Of a DNA stretch of 64,000 nucleotides, positions 48,337 to 59,602 are shown piece by piece (the first letter of the stretch is position 1; the number at the start of each line of letters is the position of its first letter). The notes beneath the pieces were generated by a model, which saw only the letters and a list, made by a program, of their open reading frames with translations, was not told where the DNA came from and ran no database searches. A program made the translations under genes and the position numbers. This DNA comes from Lomentospora prolificans (lineage: Eukaryota > Ascomycota > Sordariomycetes > Microascales > Microascaceae). The stretch lies in NCBI GenBank assembly GCA_029532625.1, contig JARFXM010000006.1, forward strand, positions 806,001-870,000, written 5' to 3'.

Positions 48337-49872
48337 TGTTGCTAGTTGTCGACGAATTTGGCGAGTCGAGTTGGTGATGGAAATTTTGGTGGATGAGGAG
48401 AACGCACGAAAAAATCCGATAAATTTTGTGGGCGTGGTGGAAGTGCGAATGGGGTTGGATTAGGTAAGCACGGAATTTGCTCTGGCCAGCCCACCTGAGA
48501 AGAAACCATGATGGAAGTGGACGGCGCGCTAATAGAAGGAACGGACTGCTGGCTTCACCCCACCTGCGACCTGGAAGTATTATACGTAGCTCTAATAATC
48601 GACTTGGAACCGCGTGGTAAATACTGTGTGTGCTACGTCCCCTTCCAGCCTGCATCACCAATCAAGCTTCACACCCTCCTTGGATGGTGATGGTTTGCGG
48701 CCCGGCCGAGTCGCGTATGCCCGTACTATCAAATTGCCTGGTTCTTGTTGATCACGATGCGCTAAGCTGCCGAGCTCGGTCAAGAATACTAGAATACTAC
48801 CCAATTTTCATCATGGAGGAAGACGGTTCCCTCTGGCACAAGCCATCCGATGACCACCAGTATTGGTAGTTACTTGTCTGCCCAACTTTACCCGGGATAT
48901 CGTAATTTCAATACCCGAGGACCAAACGTGGGTATATTGCTCGTCTGCCTCAAACGCATCGAGCTTTCTAAGGTGAAACATGAATGGAATCTAGACGGCC
49001 AATCAAGCCCATGGCGACGGTTAACAGCGCATCAAGCAACTAACTGGCTGGAGAGTGCCAGGTGACTTATTTCCGACATTCTCATGGCAGCCTATTAGAC
49101 TGCGTTGGGCGGTAGTTGTTTGGCTTGTTTGACCGTCTTCCATTCCCGCTCCACTCGTCCATCCGTAGATGGAATGAGGTGCAAGGCCATAATACGTCAA
49201 GCGTAAATTCGGCCGACCGACGGCCGCCCACTGCGCCGCAACTCCCAATGCTGGCGCTGGCCCGTGGGATGATCATTGATGTTTCTTTCTCAGTGGCCTC
49301 GTCTCCCGCCCGCACCACTAACTGGTGTCTCTCAGGCGCGCAGACACGTTACACTAGTACTGTCCTTCACTCCCACTTCGGGGATTTCTCTCCATTGCTT
49401 TTATACGATCTGCAGTAATATACACTGCAATAGTCGAATACGAACCACCGATCACTTGGGTCCCACGCAAGGTTCATGACCGACCATGACCCTTTCATGA
49501 GCCTGGCCCGCCAGGCCGCTCTACGGAGTAGGGTACCACTGAGAAGGGTCCAACCTGGTTAGCACTCAATCTTCGGGTATCAATCCTCCTCTCCGCTCAG
49601 TAATATAGCGACAACTTTCGATCCGTGGATGCGTGCCTTGGAAGAAAAGGGGGGCGCTGACGACTGCTGGCTTTTTGTCTTTCCTAGCGTCCGTTTGCCA
49701 TCGAAATATCAATCATAGATCTAGACCTTTATAATGAGCAACTTCTCCCCCCACCCCCCCAAGCCTTTTCTTACTCGGTCCTTTTCGATCCCCAATTCAT
49801 TGTTACATCTCTCTAATACTGTATCTGTTTCTCTACACTTAATCCCTAATACTACCTTTCCATATATTCATA
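48337..49872. other. Intergenic region between eL36 and the secreted protein gene
   Basis: About 1.5 kb with divergent promoters at its ends. Short frames (for example plus 49116-49418) lack domains. C-rich and T-rich tracts near 49747-49762 and 49800-49860 belong to the downstream leader. Confidence 0.6.
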
Positions 49873-50477
49873 ATGAGGCTCGAAACCTTATATCTGGCGT
49901 GCCTTAGCTTGGCTTCCATAGCCCTAGCAAGGACCATCCCCACGTCCAAGGTGGCCAGGCAGGCTGCCGGCTGCAACCCTTCGGAGCAACTCCCGACCGA
50001 ATTTAACGTTTTGAACTTCACGGGCCAATCGCTCGATGGCGGAGAAACTCTCGCATCCTTCGATTTTGGCTACTTGGAAAAGACGAACAACGTCACCACG
50101 CAGTGCCACTTCAACTCCTCCTCGCCCGACGCCGGGCCTCCTGGCAGGACCCCTCGGTTTGCTTGCGACAACAAGAGCACCCAGTTCATCTATCAGAACC
50201 AGAGGCTCACTCTAATCCAAGCCATTTGCCCCGATGCTAACGGGTAAGCGCCCCTAAGCTCTACCCTTTCTGCCTTGCTAAGTACTAACGTCCCGCCTGC
50301 AGTGTCGGCCCTGTGGAGGCCTCTGGCTCAGCTGATGTCACGCTTGAGTGCGGCAGCGCCAATAGTACGGCCAATGCCACTGAAGTGTGCAAGTCTAAGG
50401 AAGCAGAGTTCTCTGGAAGGTTTTTCAGTCTGAATCCGACGCCCACTAACCCCAACGCTGTGGTGAGCGGTGCGTGA
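49873..50477 (+). CDS. Small secreted cysteine-containing glycoprotein, AA1-like candidate
   Basis: Two exons (49873-50243, 50303-50477) encode 181 residues; the 59-base intron contains ACTAAC and ends CTGCAG. The N-terminus MRLETLYLACLSLASIALA is a clear signal peptide with cleavage likely after residue 19. The mature part has six cysteines (in GCNP, TQCH, FACD, AICP, LECG, EVCK) and six N-glycosylation sequons (NFT, NVT, NSS, NKS, NST, NAT). No membrane segment or catalytic motif is visible. Length, spacing of the cysteines and the beta-rich look recall AA1-like (Alt a 1-type) secreted proteins of filamentous ascomycetes, but I cannot confirm this. The product would act outside the cell, possibly at a host or microbial interface. 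Confidence 0.8.
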
Positions 50478-51243
50478 GGACTTTCGAGCTGGAAGGGGTT
50501 TTCTGTGGCAATTCTTAGAGCTGATGGGTATTCTACACGAGGGATGTATATAAAACAAACAGGCTTATGCTTACGGAACGGTAATAGGAAGGCCTTGGGA
50601 TTAATGACACTGGCGCATGGAAACCGGACTGCGAGAAGCATTGCATTGGTAAAGGGGAGGATAATAACACTGGCACAGCTCGAGAGGGCGGGCGCCGCGA
50701 CACTGGAATTACAATAATTTTCATGACGACATCAACCTGCGAGTACATGTAACAGACAGGGCGGTGAAACTCCACAGAAACTCTGCTACTGAGATAATTG
50801 GGGAGAAAAGAAATATGTTGACAGCGTGGGTCGTCGTAACTCATCCGCTCATAGTGGGCCGAGTTGTCCACATGGGCAGCGAGTGTTTCACTCAGGTCTT
50901 GCGTTCCCACAGCCGTGCCCTTCCCTAGTAACATTGTCTGAGACGCCTCGATGGGTCAGCAGCAGGGAGAGCGGTGAGTTCAGACCTCTGATGGCTCGGG
51001 AAAATATGGAGTTATTGTTGAATCCGGAGAGAACCATAAGACTCTTCCCGTCTGCGTGGCCATGCTGAATCACGGGGTTCACAGACTGGATTCTGCAAAA
51101 GAGAGAAGTTGAAGGACCCCGAGTGGAAATTCGTCATATCACCGAATATGAAATAGGAATCCATTGGTGACAAGAGATATACGATTTCTTCCCCGAGGGC
51201 TCGCATTGAAGTCATCGAATGGGAAGGATAGAACCACCACCAC

Positions 51244-51288
<45 letters not shown>

Positions 51289-52267
51289 AAAGAAAGAAAG
51301 AAAGGTCGCTGGTCGCCACCAGCTAGAGCCGTCCTGGTGAGGTTCTGACGGAGGTCGCAATCGGCGAACGGTCATCGCCTCGTCGTCCCGTGAAGGAAGA
51401 AATCATTTGTAGTCTCTAACTCCTTCTCACCACGATTTCCCCAAAGCGCGTAGTATTCGACTCATAACGCAATCTTCCCAAACCTAAACGAGTCAAAATC
51501 CTCACCCTTGCAAGAAATGGACAGCCTTGAACACGCCAATCTACAGCATGAACCGGAACCCGTAGGGCTCTGTGACCTGCCCGGAACGAGAAACGGATCA
51601 ACCATCCATACCGGCCCACGGTGAGGGTGACGTCGTATGCAATGACACTCAAAGGTTGATCTCTATCAATAATTTACACACCCAGAAGCGGAAAGTTCTA
51701 TAGGGGGCTAACTGGAACTTCTACATATTCCACACTTATCCATATCTGATTTTAAGGGCATCAACTTGTGTGGCTTTGATTTTAAACAAGGACTGATAGC
51801 ACTGCACCAACTTTGGTGCTCAACTTGACTCGAGAGTCGGAACCTGGAAGAGCACGTATATCACGTGGCTACACTCATATCGACCCGCCCATTGGACGAA
51901 TTTACCCCAGACTTTCAAGTCCCATGGTTTCTTGGCAGGTGCGCATGTGACCTCACTCATTCAACATTCCTCAACTAAGCCTCTCCATCTTGACTTAAAT
52001 GGTCGGGGCGAATGACTGCGAACCTCACGAGCATCGTGGCATGATACCCATGTAGCGCCTCTATTCTTGCAAAAGAATCATATATAATTCACCTCCTCTT
52101 TCTTTTCTACATTGCATGAGAGAACACTTGACTAGACAGTGTCAATCGCTTGCTAAGCGCTCTACTTCACAACATGCTTCAGAAACGTCGGAGATTGTGA
52201 ATTGGAAGAATCCGGCCATCGCTACTCAACAGAGAGCACGTAGCAACCGACAATTACCGCCTACACA
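50478..52267. other. Intergenic region with a long poly(A) tract
   Basis: About 1.8 kb between the secreted protein and lipase genes. The main feature is a 42-base A run at 51245-51286, preceded by ACC repeats and followed by GAAA repeats. No domain-bearing open frame or RNA gene is seen. Confidence 0.6.
51245..51286. repeat. Poly(A) homopolymer of 42 bases with flanking GAAA units
   Basis: Uninterrupted A run, the longest homopolymer in the window. It is flanked on the left by ACC units (about 51233-51244) and on the right by AAAG units to about 51304. I see no obvious target-site duplication. Confidence 0.9.
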
Positions 52268-53422
52268 ATGCGAATCCTGACTACGATAATATCACTCCTA
52301 TCTCTGCGAGCGCTGGCGCTGGCGGAAGCGGTACCCGGAGTTCGGCATGGTCAACAACGGCTGACGGACGACAGCGGAAGCGGGGATGGAGGCATTCCTA
52401 TTCCGCTTTTTGCCTCTCTTGAGCGCATGTCCCGCCTCGTCGACATTGCCTACTGTGTTGGGACTTCTGGTGTATCGAAGCCGTTTTCGTGTGTCTCGCG
52501 ATGTAAAGACTTTCCCTCTCTCACGCTCATCAGAACCTTCAGCACCGGGGTCTTATTGGGTGACAGTTGCGGCTACATTGCGGTGGACCATGGCGTACCG
52601 CGTTCGGGCTCCGGAAATAGGCGCGACACCGGCGAGAAGGCCATCATACTAGCATTCCGCGGAACATACAGCATATCGAACACCGTGATCGATCTCAGCA
52701 CTGTTCCGCAGGAGTACGTCCCTTACCCTTCCCCGGATGAGCCCAAGTACAAGTGCACGAATTGCACGGTGCACATGGGTTTCCTATCGTCATGGAAGAA
52801 TGCCCGCAAGGAAATTATTCCAATTATGAGGGAGTTGCGAGAAAAGCACCCAGACTATCCCGTTTACGTTATTGGCCATAGTTTGGGAGGGGCGGTGGCC
52901 GCACTGGCGGCTTTAGAACTCAAGACGTCGCTTCAATGGGAAGATGTTATCGTCACCACCTTTGGCGAACCACGACTCGGCAACAAGGGTCTCGCTCGTT
53001 TTATTGACGATGTGTTCGACCTGGACGCGGACGTTGAACCCGAGCTCAGGACGTACAGACGCGTTACCCATGCTGACGACCCCGTGCCCCTTCTACCGCT
53101 CTCGGAATGGGGCTACCGACCTCATGCGGGTGAGATTTTTATTCGGAAGCCAGATCTCCCCCCGGCGCCGGAGGATCTCATCTTTTGCGATGGTGATGAT
53201 GATGTTAGGTGTATCGATAATTCGGGTGATGGCAGTGACGACGATACCCGCAGTTGGTGGTGGAGCAGAGCGCGGTTCCCCGCACGGTTTAAGGTCTGGG
53301 AATTACTTTTTGCGCATAGGGATTACTTTTGGAGACTGGGTCTCTGCGTTCCTGGAGGGGACCCCCGAGACTGGGGTAGAGAGAAGTACAAATTTGGTGA
53401 GACCAAATCTGACGAGTTATGA
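52268..53422 (+). CDS. Secreted class 3 lipase
   Basis: A single exon encodes 384 residues of the alpha/beta hydrolase class 3 (Rhizomucor/Thermomyces type) family. A signal peptide covers about residues 1-19 (MRILTTIISLLSLRALALA). The oxyanion-loop region is AFRGTYS near 129-135, the nucleophile is Ser205 in GHSLGGA, the acid is probably Asp271 in HADDPVPLLP, and the base His350 in AHRDYFWRLGLC. The His...Tyr-Phe...Gly-x-Cys spacing matches the end of Thermomyces lipase. The protein runs 24 residues past that point and ends KSDEL, which looks like an HDEL-type ER-retrieval tail. An alternative intron (donor GTGAGA at about 53398) would replace this tail by a hydrophobic segment; I favour the unspliced form. 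Confidence 0.88.
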   Translation: MRILTTIISLLSLRALALAEAVPGVRHGQQRLTDDSGSGDGGIPIPLFASLERMSRLVDIAYCVGTSGVSKPFSCVSRCKDFPSLTLIRTFSTGVLLGDSCGYIAVDHGVPRSGSGNRRDTGEKAIILAFRGTYSISNTVIDLSTVPQEYVPYPSPDEPKYKCTNCTVHMGFLSSWKNARKEIIPIMRELREKHPDYPVYVIGHSLGGAVAALAALELKTSLQWEDVIVTTFGEPRLGNKGLARFIDDVFDLDADVEPELRTYRRVTHADDPVPLLPLSEWGYRPHAGEIFIRKPDLPPAPEDLIFCDGDDDVRCIDNSGDGSDDDTRSWWWSRARFPARFKVWELLFAHRDYFWRLGLCVPGGDPRDWGREKYKFGETKSDEL

Positions 53423-56373
53423 TGTTGATTACGCTCAACGAGGTATGAGAAAGGTCTGGGTCGGGTCAGCTGGGGGGATTCTTTCTTTTTTTCTTTTGAT
53501 ACTTGGATGTTTAGCGTATTATTCGAAGGGGGGGAAGTTCTGGAGCATCAAGCATGCGTGCATTACCGTAGCGTTGGTGGGCGGCCGCCGCATCGAGCAC
53601 AGTCGGCTGGCCTATGATTCTCTGATTATATGAATATCCATAATAGCAAGGCATCCACTACTGGCCACTGTTCTGGAGAGAGATCAGATGCGGTATCCAC
53701 CTGTGGACAGAATGGAGGTGAAAATCACATTATTGGACATCTTGAGGCTAAGCCACTGGGTCGACGTCACATGCTTTCGGTCAGCAAAATCGGAGCGCAG
53801 CGCACATCCTGCTCCTCGGAACCTGGCAGAACGAAGGGACTAATAGGCTCTTCCTAGCATGAACCTTGTCTCGTCTGCCTTGGCAAGATGACCTTCAAGA
53901 TTTAGCTCATCAAGGTGGAACCTCCCCGTGCATTGCTGGTTCACTAAGCGAAGGATGGCAACGGGATGGCTCGTCCGCCTTGTTCGGGCGCGTCCAAAGC
54001 GTGACACTAAAGGCGAGCGCGTGGGTGGGTGTGCCTTGCACTTTGGCCCCATGGGAGGGACGCGAAGAATAGTAGTTTTGTGGCGAGCATCACAGTCCGC
54101 GAAGCATGGCGGTAGTTGGGGGATGGAGGGAGCTTTTTCGGTGCTTGGCCATGTGCAACGACATCTTGCCGCTGCGCTATGAAAGGGGGGAGATGAGCTG
54201 GTCGCGTGTTAAGCGGCTCGGTGCGTCAAAAAGAGGCAGCCGGTTCCTAAAGACAACAGATGAAGTCCCTTTGTACCTAGGCCACTTTCAACTCAGACGA
54301 CACTAAGACTATATTGTAGATGGCGGAAAATACTATCTGTAAAACGGAGGAATTAACGACTCAGACGACGAAGCATCAATCCAGCGCCAAAGAGGCGTCT
54401 ACTTGGCCGTAGGGTACGGATAATTACAAACAAAGGCGGTACGGCTGGCCACAAATAAGTTAGCCCTAGGCGATTGCACTGCCCTCTTTTACGTTTCGTT
54501 TTGTTTAAAACCGTGTTTCCCTCTCGCACCGCCGGCCTATCGCATCACGATGGCCGTCAGAGGGTCAAAAGGACGTGGGCTTTTAGGGGGACGGGGATTG
54601 GAGGCCAAACAGAGGGAGAGGAAGACCTATGGAGGGGAGGGGTCGAGGCGTGACCGAGTCATGAGCGAGTCGTCAAATAACGAGCAGCCATGGCCAGGCA
54701 TCCAAAGGACTTTATTCGCGCGCCGATAAAGAAAATCGGCCGGTGTCACATTTTTTCCCCCCGCCCATGCTCGATTGGGAGAGGGAGGAACATTACATCG
54801 TAAATCCATTGAAGTGCCCGGGTGGGCAGGGTCGTGACTGTAAGGCTGGGTCTGACGGAAGATCCCGATTCTATGGTGCCAACAAATTTAATGGGGATTT
54901 TGGGAGAGGCGGGCAAGGGAAGGAACGGGAGGGGAAAAGGGCGCAAAAAGGGAAAATACTGTGTGGGCTCATGGAACTGAATAGAATCATCTAGTTGATG
55001 GCTCATCAGCTCCTGGTCCTGGTCCTGGTCCTGTGGTCTTGTGTTGCTTTGGCGGTGTTCGGTCATAGAGATAATGGGTTCAAGAAAATGAGCCCCAAAG
55101 TACAGGGTACAGGAGCATTTCGCTACGGAGCTGGGAAATTAAAACTGAACGGCACCTGCAAATCTGTCTGTTCGTCAACCCTGTGCTGTAAAGCTTTGGG
55201 ATGGACGTTTTCCGTTAGAAATGTAGAGGTCGGGAACTTCTCCACTAGAGACAGAAAGGCTAGTACATCCGGGGAACGAGGAGCCTCTCGCCCGTCCGTT
55301 CCAGGTTGTTTACCTCAGCGAAGGCCCTACCAGTAAAAGCAGCCGGGCTTGGGGGGAAAAGGGGGGGGCAAAAGGAATGGAACAATACGAAACCAGCGCC
55401 TGTCCGTTTATCATGAAATAGCCAGCAAGCAGGGCTTATCAAGGAGAGTTGAAGCCGCTGACGGCGTCGAGCCGAATCCGTTAAGTACCATATTATTAGA
55501 TTGACCTCGATGCAACTATCTGGGCGAGGGTGCCGGTTCGCCAGGAGCCCACCGTAAAGACAGTGGTTTGTACCGGGTACCCAAACTCACAGCCTCCCCC
55601 AGCACCGAAATACCCATCCATGGATGATAGTGCCCGTGACTGACACCATCACCCTCCACAAGCCACCCTGGCATTACAGCGGGTACACTTACCCAAAACC
55701 CCGCCCAAGCGCTCAACGATCCGGGAGCCAGGCGGCCAGAGAGCGCTACAATTCGTCGTCCTCGACCACATATAGAGGTTGAGGTAGACGGTACACTATG
55801 CTAGAGAGAGAGACTGTTACTACCAGTAGTAGAGTGATGGGATTGAGGGGAGTACGTACCCGAACCACCACCACTAACACACTCACGCACCCACGCACAC
55901 ACACACGCACATATGATGGGGCCATGGCATTCACAATCAACAGCGGTATGGGCCAGTCCCAATCTTCAGGCTGCCACCACCAGGCCCTGCCATACGTTGG
56001 CAGAGGGGGAAAATCCCGTTCCACCATGACAGTGGGCTCAGCCATCAATCACCTCTCTCTCCGTCCAAATACCTCCACCAGCATTTTCGACTTCGCGACT
56101 TCACCAAAACTTTCCCACATTGATCTCTCCCAAAAACGTAAACACTTTCCCTCTTCTATCTTTCCTCCCCCAAAACGTTCTCCACCCGTCTCTCACATCT
56201 TCTCTTCTCACCTAACGACCCTTTTTCGTTTCTTCCCTTCTTCTTTTTCAACTGTATTTGTCTAGCAGGTCTTACTTGCCAGTCTATTCTTTTACACTAC
56301 GCCCGCACCCCTCGTCGAAAACCCCCCCTCCCAAATCAGTCTTTGACTCCCCACCGCTAGCCGATCCATCACC
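53423..56373. other. Intergenic region of about 3 kb
   Basis: The left part is the lipase 3' flank, which is open in another frame to 53633 and rich in T. The right part is the 14-3-3 promoter and leader, with pyrimidine-rich sequence from about 56050. A doubtful small secreted protein frame at 54995-55336 is listed separately. A CA-rich tract lies near 55880-55910. Confidence 0.55.
54995..55336 (+). CDS. Doubtful small secreted protein frame
   Basis: A 113-codon open frame starts with a convincing signal-peptide-like stretch (MAHQLLVLVLVLWSCVALAVFG) and has a cysteine cluster CKSVCSSTLCC and a further Cys near the end. The hydrophobic start is, however, encoded by a short tandem CCTGGT-type repeat (about 55012-55032), which can mimic a signal peptide by chance. 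Codon use is not strongly G/C-ending, unlike the firm genes nearby. I see no intron signals. It could be a small effector-like gene or a chance frame. Confidence 0.2.
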   Translation: MMAHQLLVLVLVLWSCVALAVFGHRDNGFKKMSPKVQGTGAFRYGAGKLKLNGTCKSVCSSTLCCKALGWTFSVRNVEVGNFSTRDRKASTSGERGASRPSVPGCLPQRRPYQ

Positions 56374-57759
56374 ATGGCCTCTGAGGTAAGTTGATACTAG
56401 TTTCAAGCTCCCTGTCATGCTCGGTCGATTTTATCGGCTCTTTCACGGCGGAGGACCTGAGTTATCTCGCCGGCCTTCTCCTCTCCCCTTTCCGAATTGT
56501 CCCCCAAGACCGTTCCCCCCTCCTGAAAGCACGAGTTGTCACCGAAGTCGTCTGGAGCCTCGCTAACGCATACCCTTTCTCCGTAGCGCGAAAGGTGAGT
56601 TGTAGAACAGCTTAGAGTTACCGCCCCGAGGCAATGCCCGATGTTGCCCAATTGCTGACCGCTTCTTACAGCAAGACTTTCCTCGCCCGCCTCTGCGAGC
56701 AGGCCGAGCGTTACGATGAGATGGTCACTTACATGAAGGAGGTTGCCAAGCTGGGCAGCGAGCTCACCGTTGACGAGCGCAACCTCCTCAGCGTCGCCTA
56801 CAAGAACGTCGTCGGTACCCGCCGTGCGTCGTGGCGCATCATTTCGTCCATCGAGCAGAAGGAGGAGTCCAAGGGCTCCGACAAGCACGTTGGCACCATC
56901 CGTGACTACCGCAACAAGATCGAGGAGGAGCTCGAGAAGGTTTGCCAGGACGTCCTTGATGTCCTTGACCAGCACTTGATTCCCCAGGCCGCCAGCGGCG
57001 AATCCAAGGTCTTCTACCACAAGATGTGAGTCTTCCCCCACTTCCCGTCCCATGCGCTTTGGCTTTCTCGGCCCCGGGAACCTATTTTCAGGGTTCTTCA
57101 CGCCATCTATCAAGTCATAAACCTCTTTCTCCCAAACCTTTAAACGATTGCTGACCGGTGGTCGGTTTCCCCTATTCGTAGGAAGGGTGACTACCACCGA
57201 TACCTCGCCGAGTTCGCCTCGGGCGAGAAGCGCAAGGTTGCCGCCACTGCCGCCCACGAGGCCTACAAGGTAAGACGAAGCATTCCTCCCACAACGCAGA
57301 GGGCCACGGTTTGAAGTGGTCGTATCACAGGCTGGCTGTCTAGCGTCTCTGTGAGATGGTGTCTCTCGTTTGGTAACTTGATGACTAACATGGAATTCGT
57401 TTACCCTTTTGTAGAGCGCCACCGATGTTGCCCAGACTGAGCTTACGCCCACTCACCCCATCCGCCTCGGTCTTGCCTTGAATTTCTCCGTCTTCTACTA
57501 CGAGATCCTCAACTCTCCCGACCGTGCTTGCCACCTCGCGAAGCAGGCGTTTGACGATGCCATTGCCGAGCTCGACTCCCTCTCGGAGGAGTCGTACCGT
57601 GATAGCACCCTCATCATGCAGCTTCTCCGTGACAACCTCACCCTCTGGACGTCGTCCGATAGCGGTGATGCCGAGGGTGCCAAGCCTGCCGCTGAGGGTG
57701 AGGCTGCGAAGCCCGAAGAGGAACCCAAGCCTGAGGAGCCTGCCGCGGCCGCTTCCTAA
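56374..57759 (+). CDS. 14-3-3 family protein
   Basis: Five exons (56374-56385, 56587-56594, 56672-57025, 57182-57269, 57415-57759) encode 268 residues. The second exon is only 8 bases and supplies part of MASERESKTFLARLCEQAERYDEMV; without it the frame fails. The rest shows all 14-3-3 signatures: RNLLSVAYKNVVGTRRASWRIISS (signature 1), YHRYLAEFASGEKR, and LGLALNFSVFYYEILNSPDRACHLAKQAFDDAIAELD with MQLLRDNLTLWTS (signature 2). The tail is Glu/Pro/Ala-rich, as in fungal members. 14-3-3 dimers bind phosphoserine proteins and act in signalling and the cell cycle. Introns of 201, 77, 156 and 145 bases are long for this window, with four of them in an 800-base coding sequence. Confidence 0.96.
56587..56594 (+). 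other. 8-base microexon of the 14-3-3 gene
   Basis: The bases CGCGAAAG lie between a CCGTAG acceptor and a GTGAGT donor. They encode Arg-Glu and two bases of a Ser codon completed by the next exon, restoring the conserved fungal start MASERESKTF. Confidence 0.88.
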
Positions 57760-59602
57760 TTACATTCCACAGAAGTCGATACCACATGCAACAGTGATGT
57801 TGAACGAATGAATTGGTTGCGTTTACACTCATATGAGCCATTCTTCCTCGGCGAGCAACCACCCGGATAAGGGGGCCTCCCGAGACATGGCCAATGGGAT
57901 GATTATGTTGTGTGCAAAGTTCCCTTAGGAGGGCAATTGTTGTTTTTTGTGTTTTTTTTTCTGGTCCTTGTTGATAAGGTTTATTTTTTTTAAACCTCCC
58001 AGTTTTCTCTTTGAAACTGTTCATGGCAACGGGGATGGATGGATTGCGGAAACGAACACTCTGATTTTGGCACTGGACATGTTGAGGAGAATAATGTTCG
58101 AAAGAGACAAGGAATGTAGTGCGAGTTTCTTATTTGAAAATGTCAAGTGAGGATCGCGCCCATAAGCCTTGTTCTTTCCTCTTTATTTTACCATCCCAAT
58201 ACTCGCATCCGAAGCACCTTGTCTGTTTAAATAAGTCTTTTTCGTTCTCCGTATATCTCGGGGGATTTCGCGGGCACGGTTGCCATTCCCCAGGACGTCT
58301 AACTCGATTCGCCGCCAATCTTAACAAGCCCTGCACAACCAGTTTCTCGGCGTTTCTCCTCGGAACCCCGCTTCACCGCTTGACCCTCTATCCGGCCGGA
58401 CGACATCGAGATGAGGCACATTTGTCGCCTTCACACGCTGTGTCTTTTTCTTTGTTTCTCTTTGTGTGTGTTATCCCCTTCCCCCCTTCGAATCTTGAAT
58501 TGCCATATCTAGGCTACGGTTATTGTCTTTTTGTTCCTATCCTACTACCCTGAAATGAGGGAGTACGTTGAGAGTAAATTTCTGAGAGGCGAGGGGGGTA
58601 TGGCAAGGGTCTACCAGTAGGAATACCTATTTTCGATGATCGTGTTTTCCTCGTTTCTTGCCAAACCGTGATAGTTCTCAAGGGCGTTGTAAGCGTGATG
58701 AACGCCCTTTTCTCTCCTGGTTGACTGTCCCTTGATTCTATTCAACGATTCAATGACGAGCATGTAGATCTGGTCCCATCCCACGCCCTTTAGGTCGTTT
58801 TGTCTTCTGAATCGGCTCTCAACCCGCGCTATGACGAGCCACGTTGGCTTTTACAATCAATTTTTCTTTTTTCCCTTTTGGCCAATATTTTTTTTTTCTT
58901 TTTTTACTTTTCATTTAATAAGGGAACCTTTTCAAAAAGGAGCGCAACGAGGAAGCATCGCAAGCATATCAAAGTGGCCGACGACGTAAGAAGCAATGCG
59001 TTGTTCCTTCTACCCTGCGCCTCGTCCCACTCTCCTCTCGGAACAACTCGGCGTCATTCGCCGTCTCGCATCCGAATTGAGGCCTTCTGTTGCTCGCGTC
59101 CGTTCGAATGTTCAGACCCATGATCCGGGATGGTACGGCGGCGCATGACTCGCGGGTTGGGCGTCGGAAAAAGGGTGAATGGGGCCGCGTAAGGGGGATT
59201 GGCAGGGTGAGGAGTGATGTGGGTGGGTGAGTTTTTTTTTCCTATTTTGCTTTTTCGGTCGACGTGACGGGCGGAGAGTGGATAGGATACTGTTGGAGCG
59301 TTTAATGAGGGTAGTCGAGCGGAGGACAGGTGGAAGATTGGAGTGGATAGACGACGGAGGAAGTATCAAGAGCAAGGGCCTGCGCTACGTATTGAGCTCA
59401 CATTTGCTCTGTGATAGACATGGAGTATTCTGACAGCTATCTATGTCAGAAAACGAGAACCAGGTCCGGTATATTGACTCCACGCCATGCTAACTCGGAG
59501 ACAAAAAAGAAAAGAGGAAAGGAGGAAAAAGGATAAGAAGGGTGTGCGTATATCTTTGCACTATCTTCACAACGCCAGCGTTCCCAACCGTCCCTTTTCT
59601 TG
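57760..59602. other. Convergent intergenic region, 14-3-3 and hypothetical gene
   Basis: About 1.8 kb of T-rich sequence on the plus strand. The frame at 58119-58553 is rich in Phe, Leu and Ser from this composition and has no domain. T tracts lie near 57945-57990 and 58887-58905. No RNA gene is seen. Confidence 0.55.

Noticed and set aside
56415..57452. 345-codon minus-strand open frame
   Set aside because: Antisense shadow of the 14-3-3 exons; it crosses that gene's introns and has no domain.
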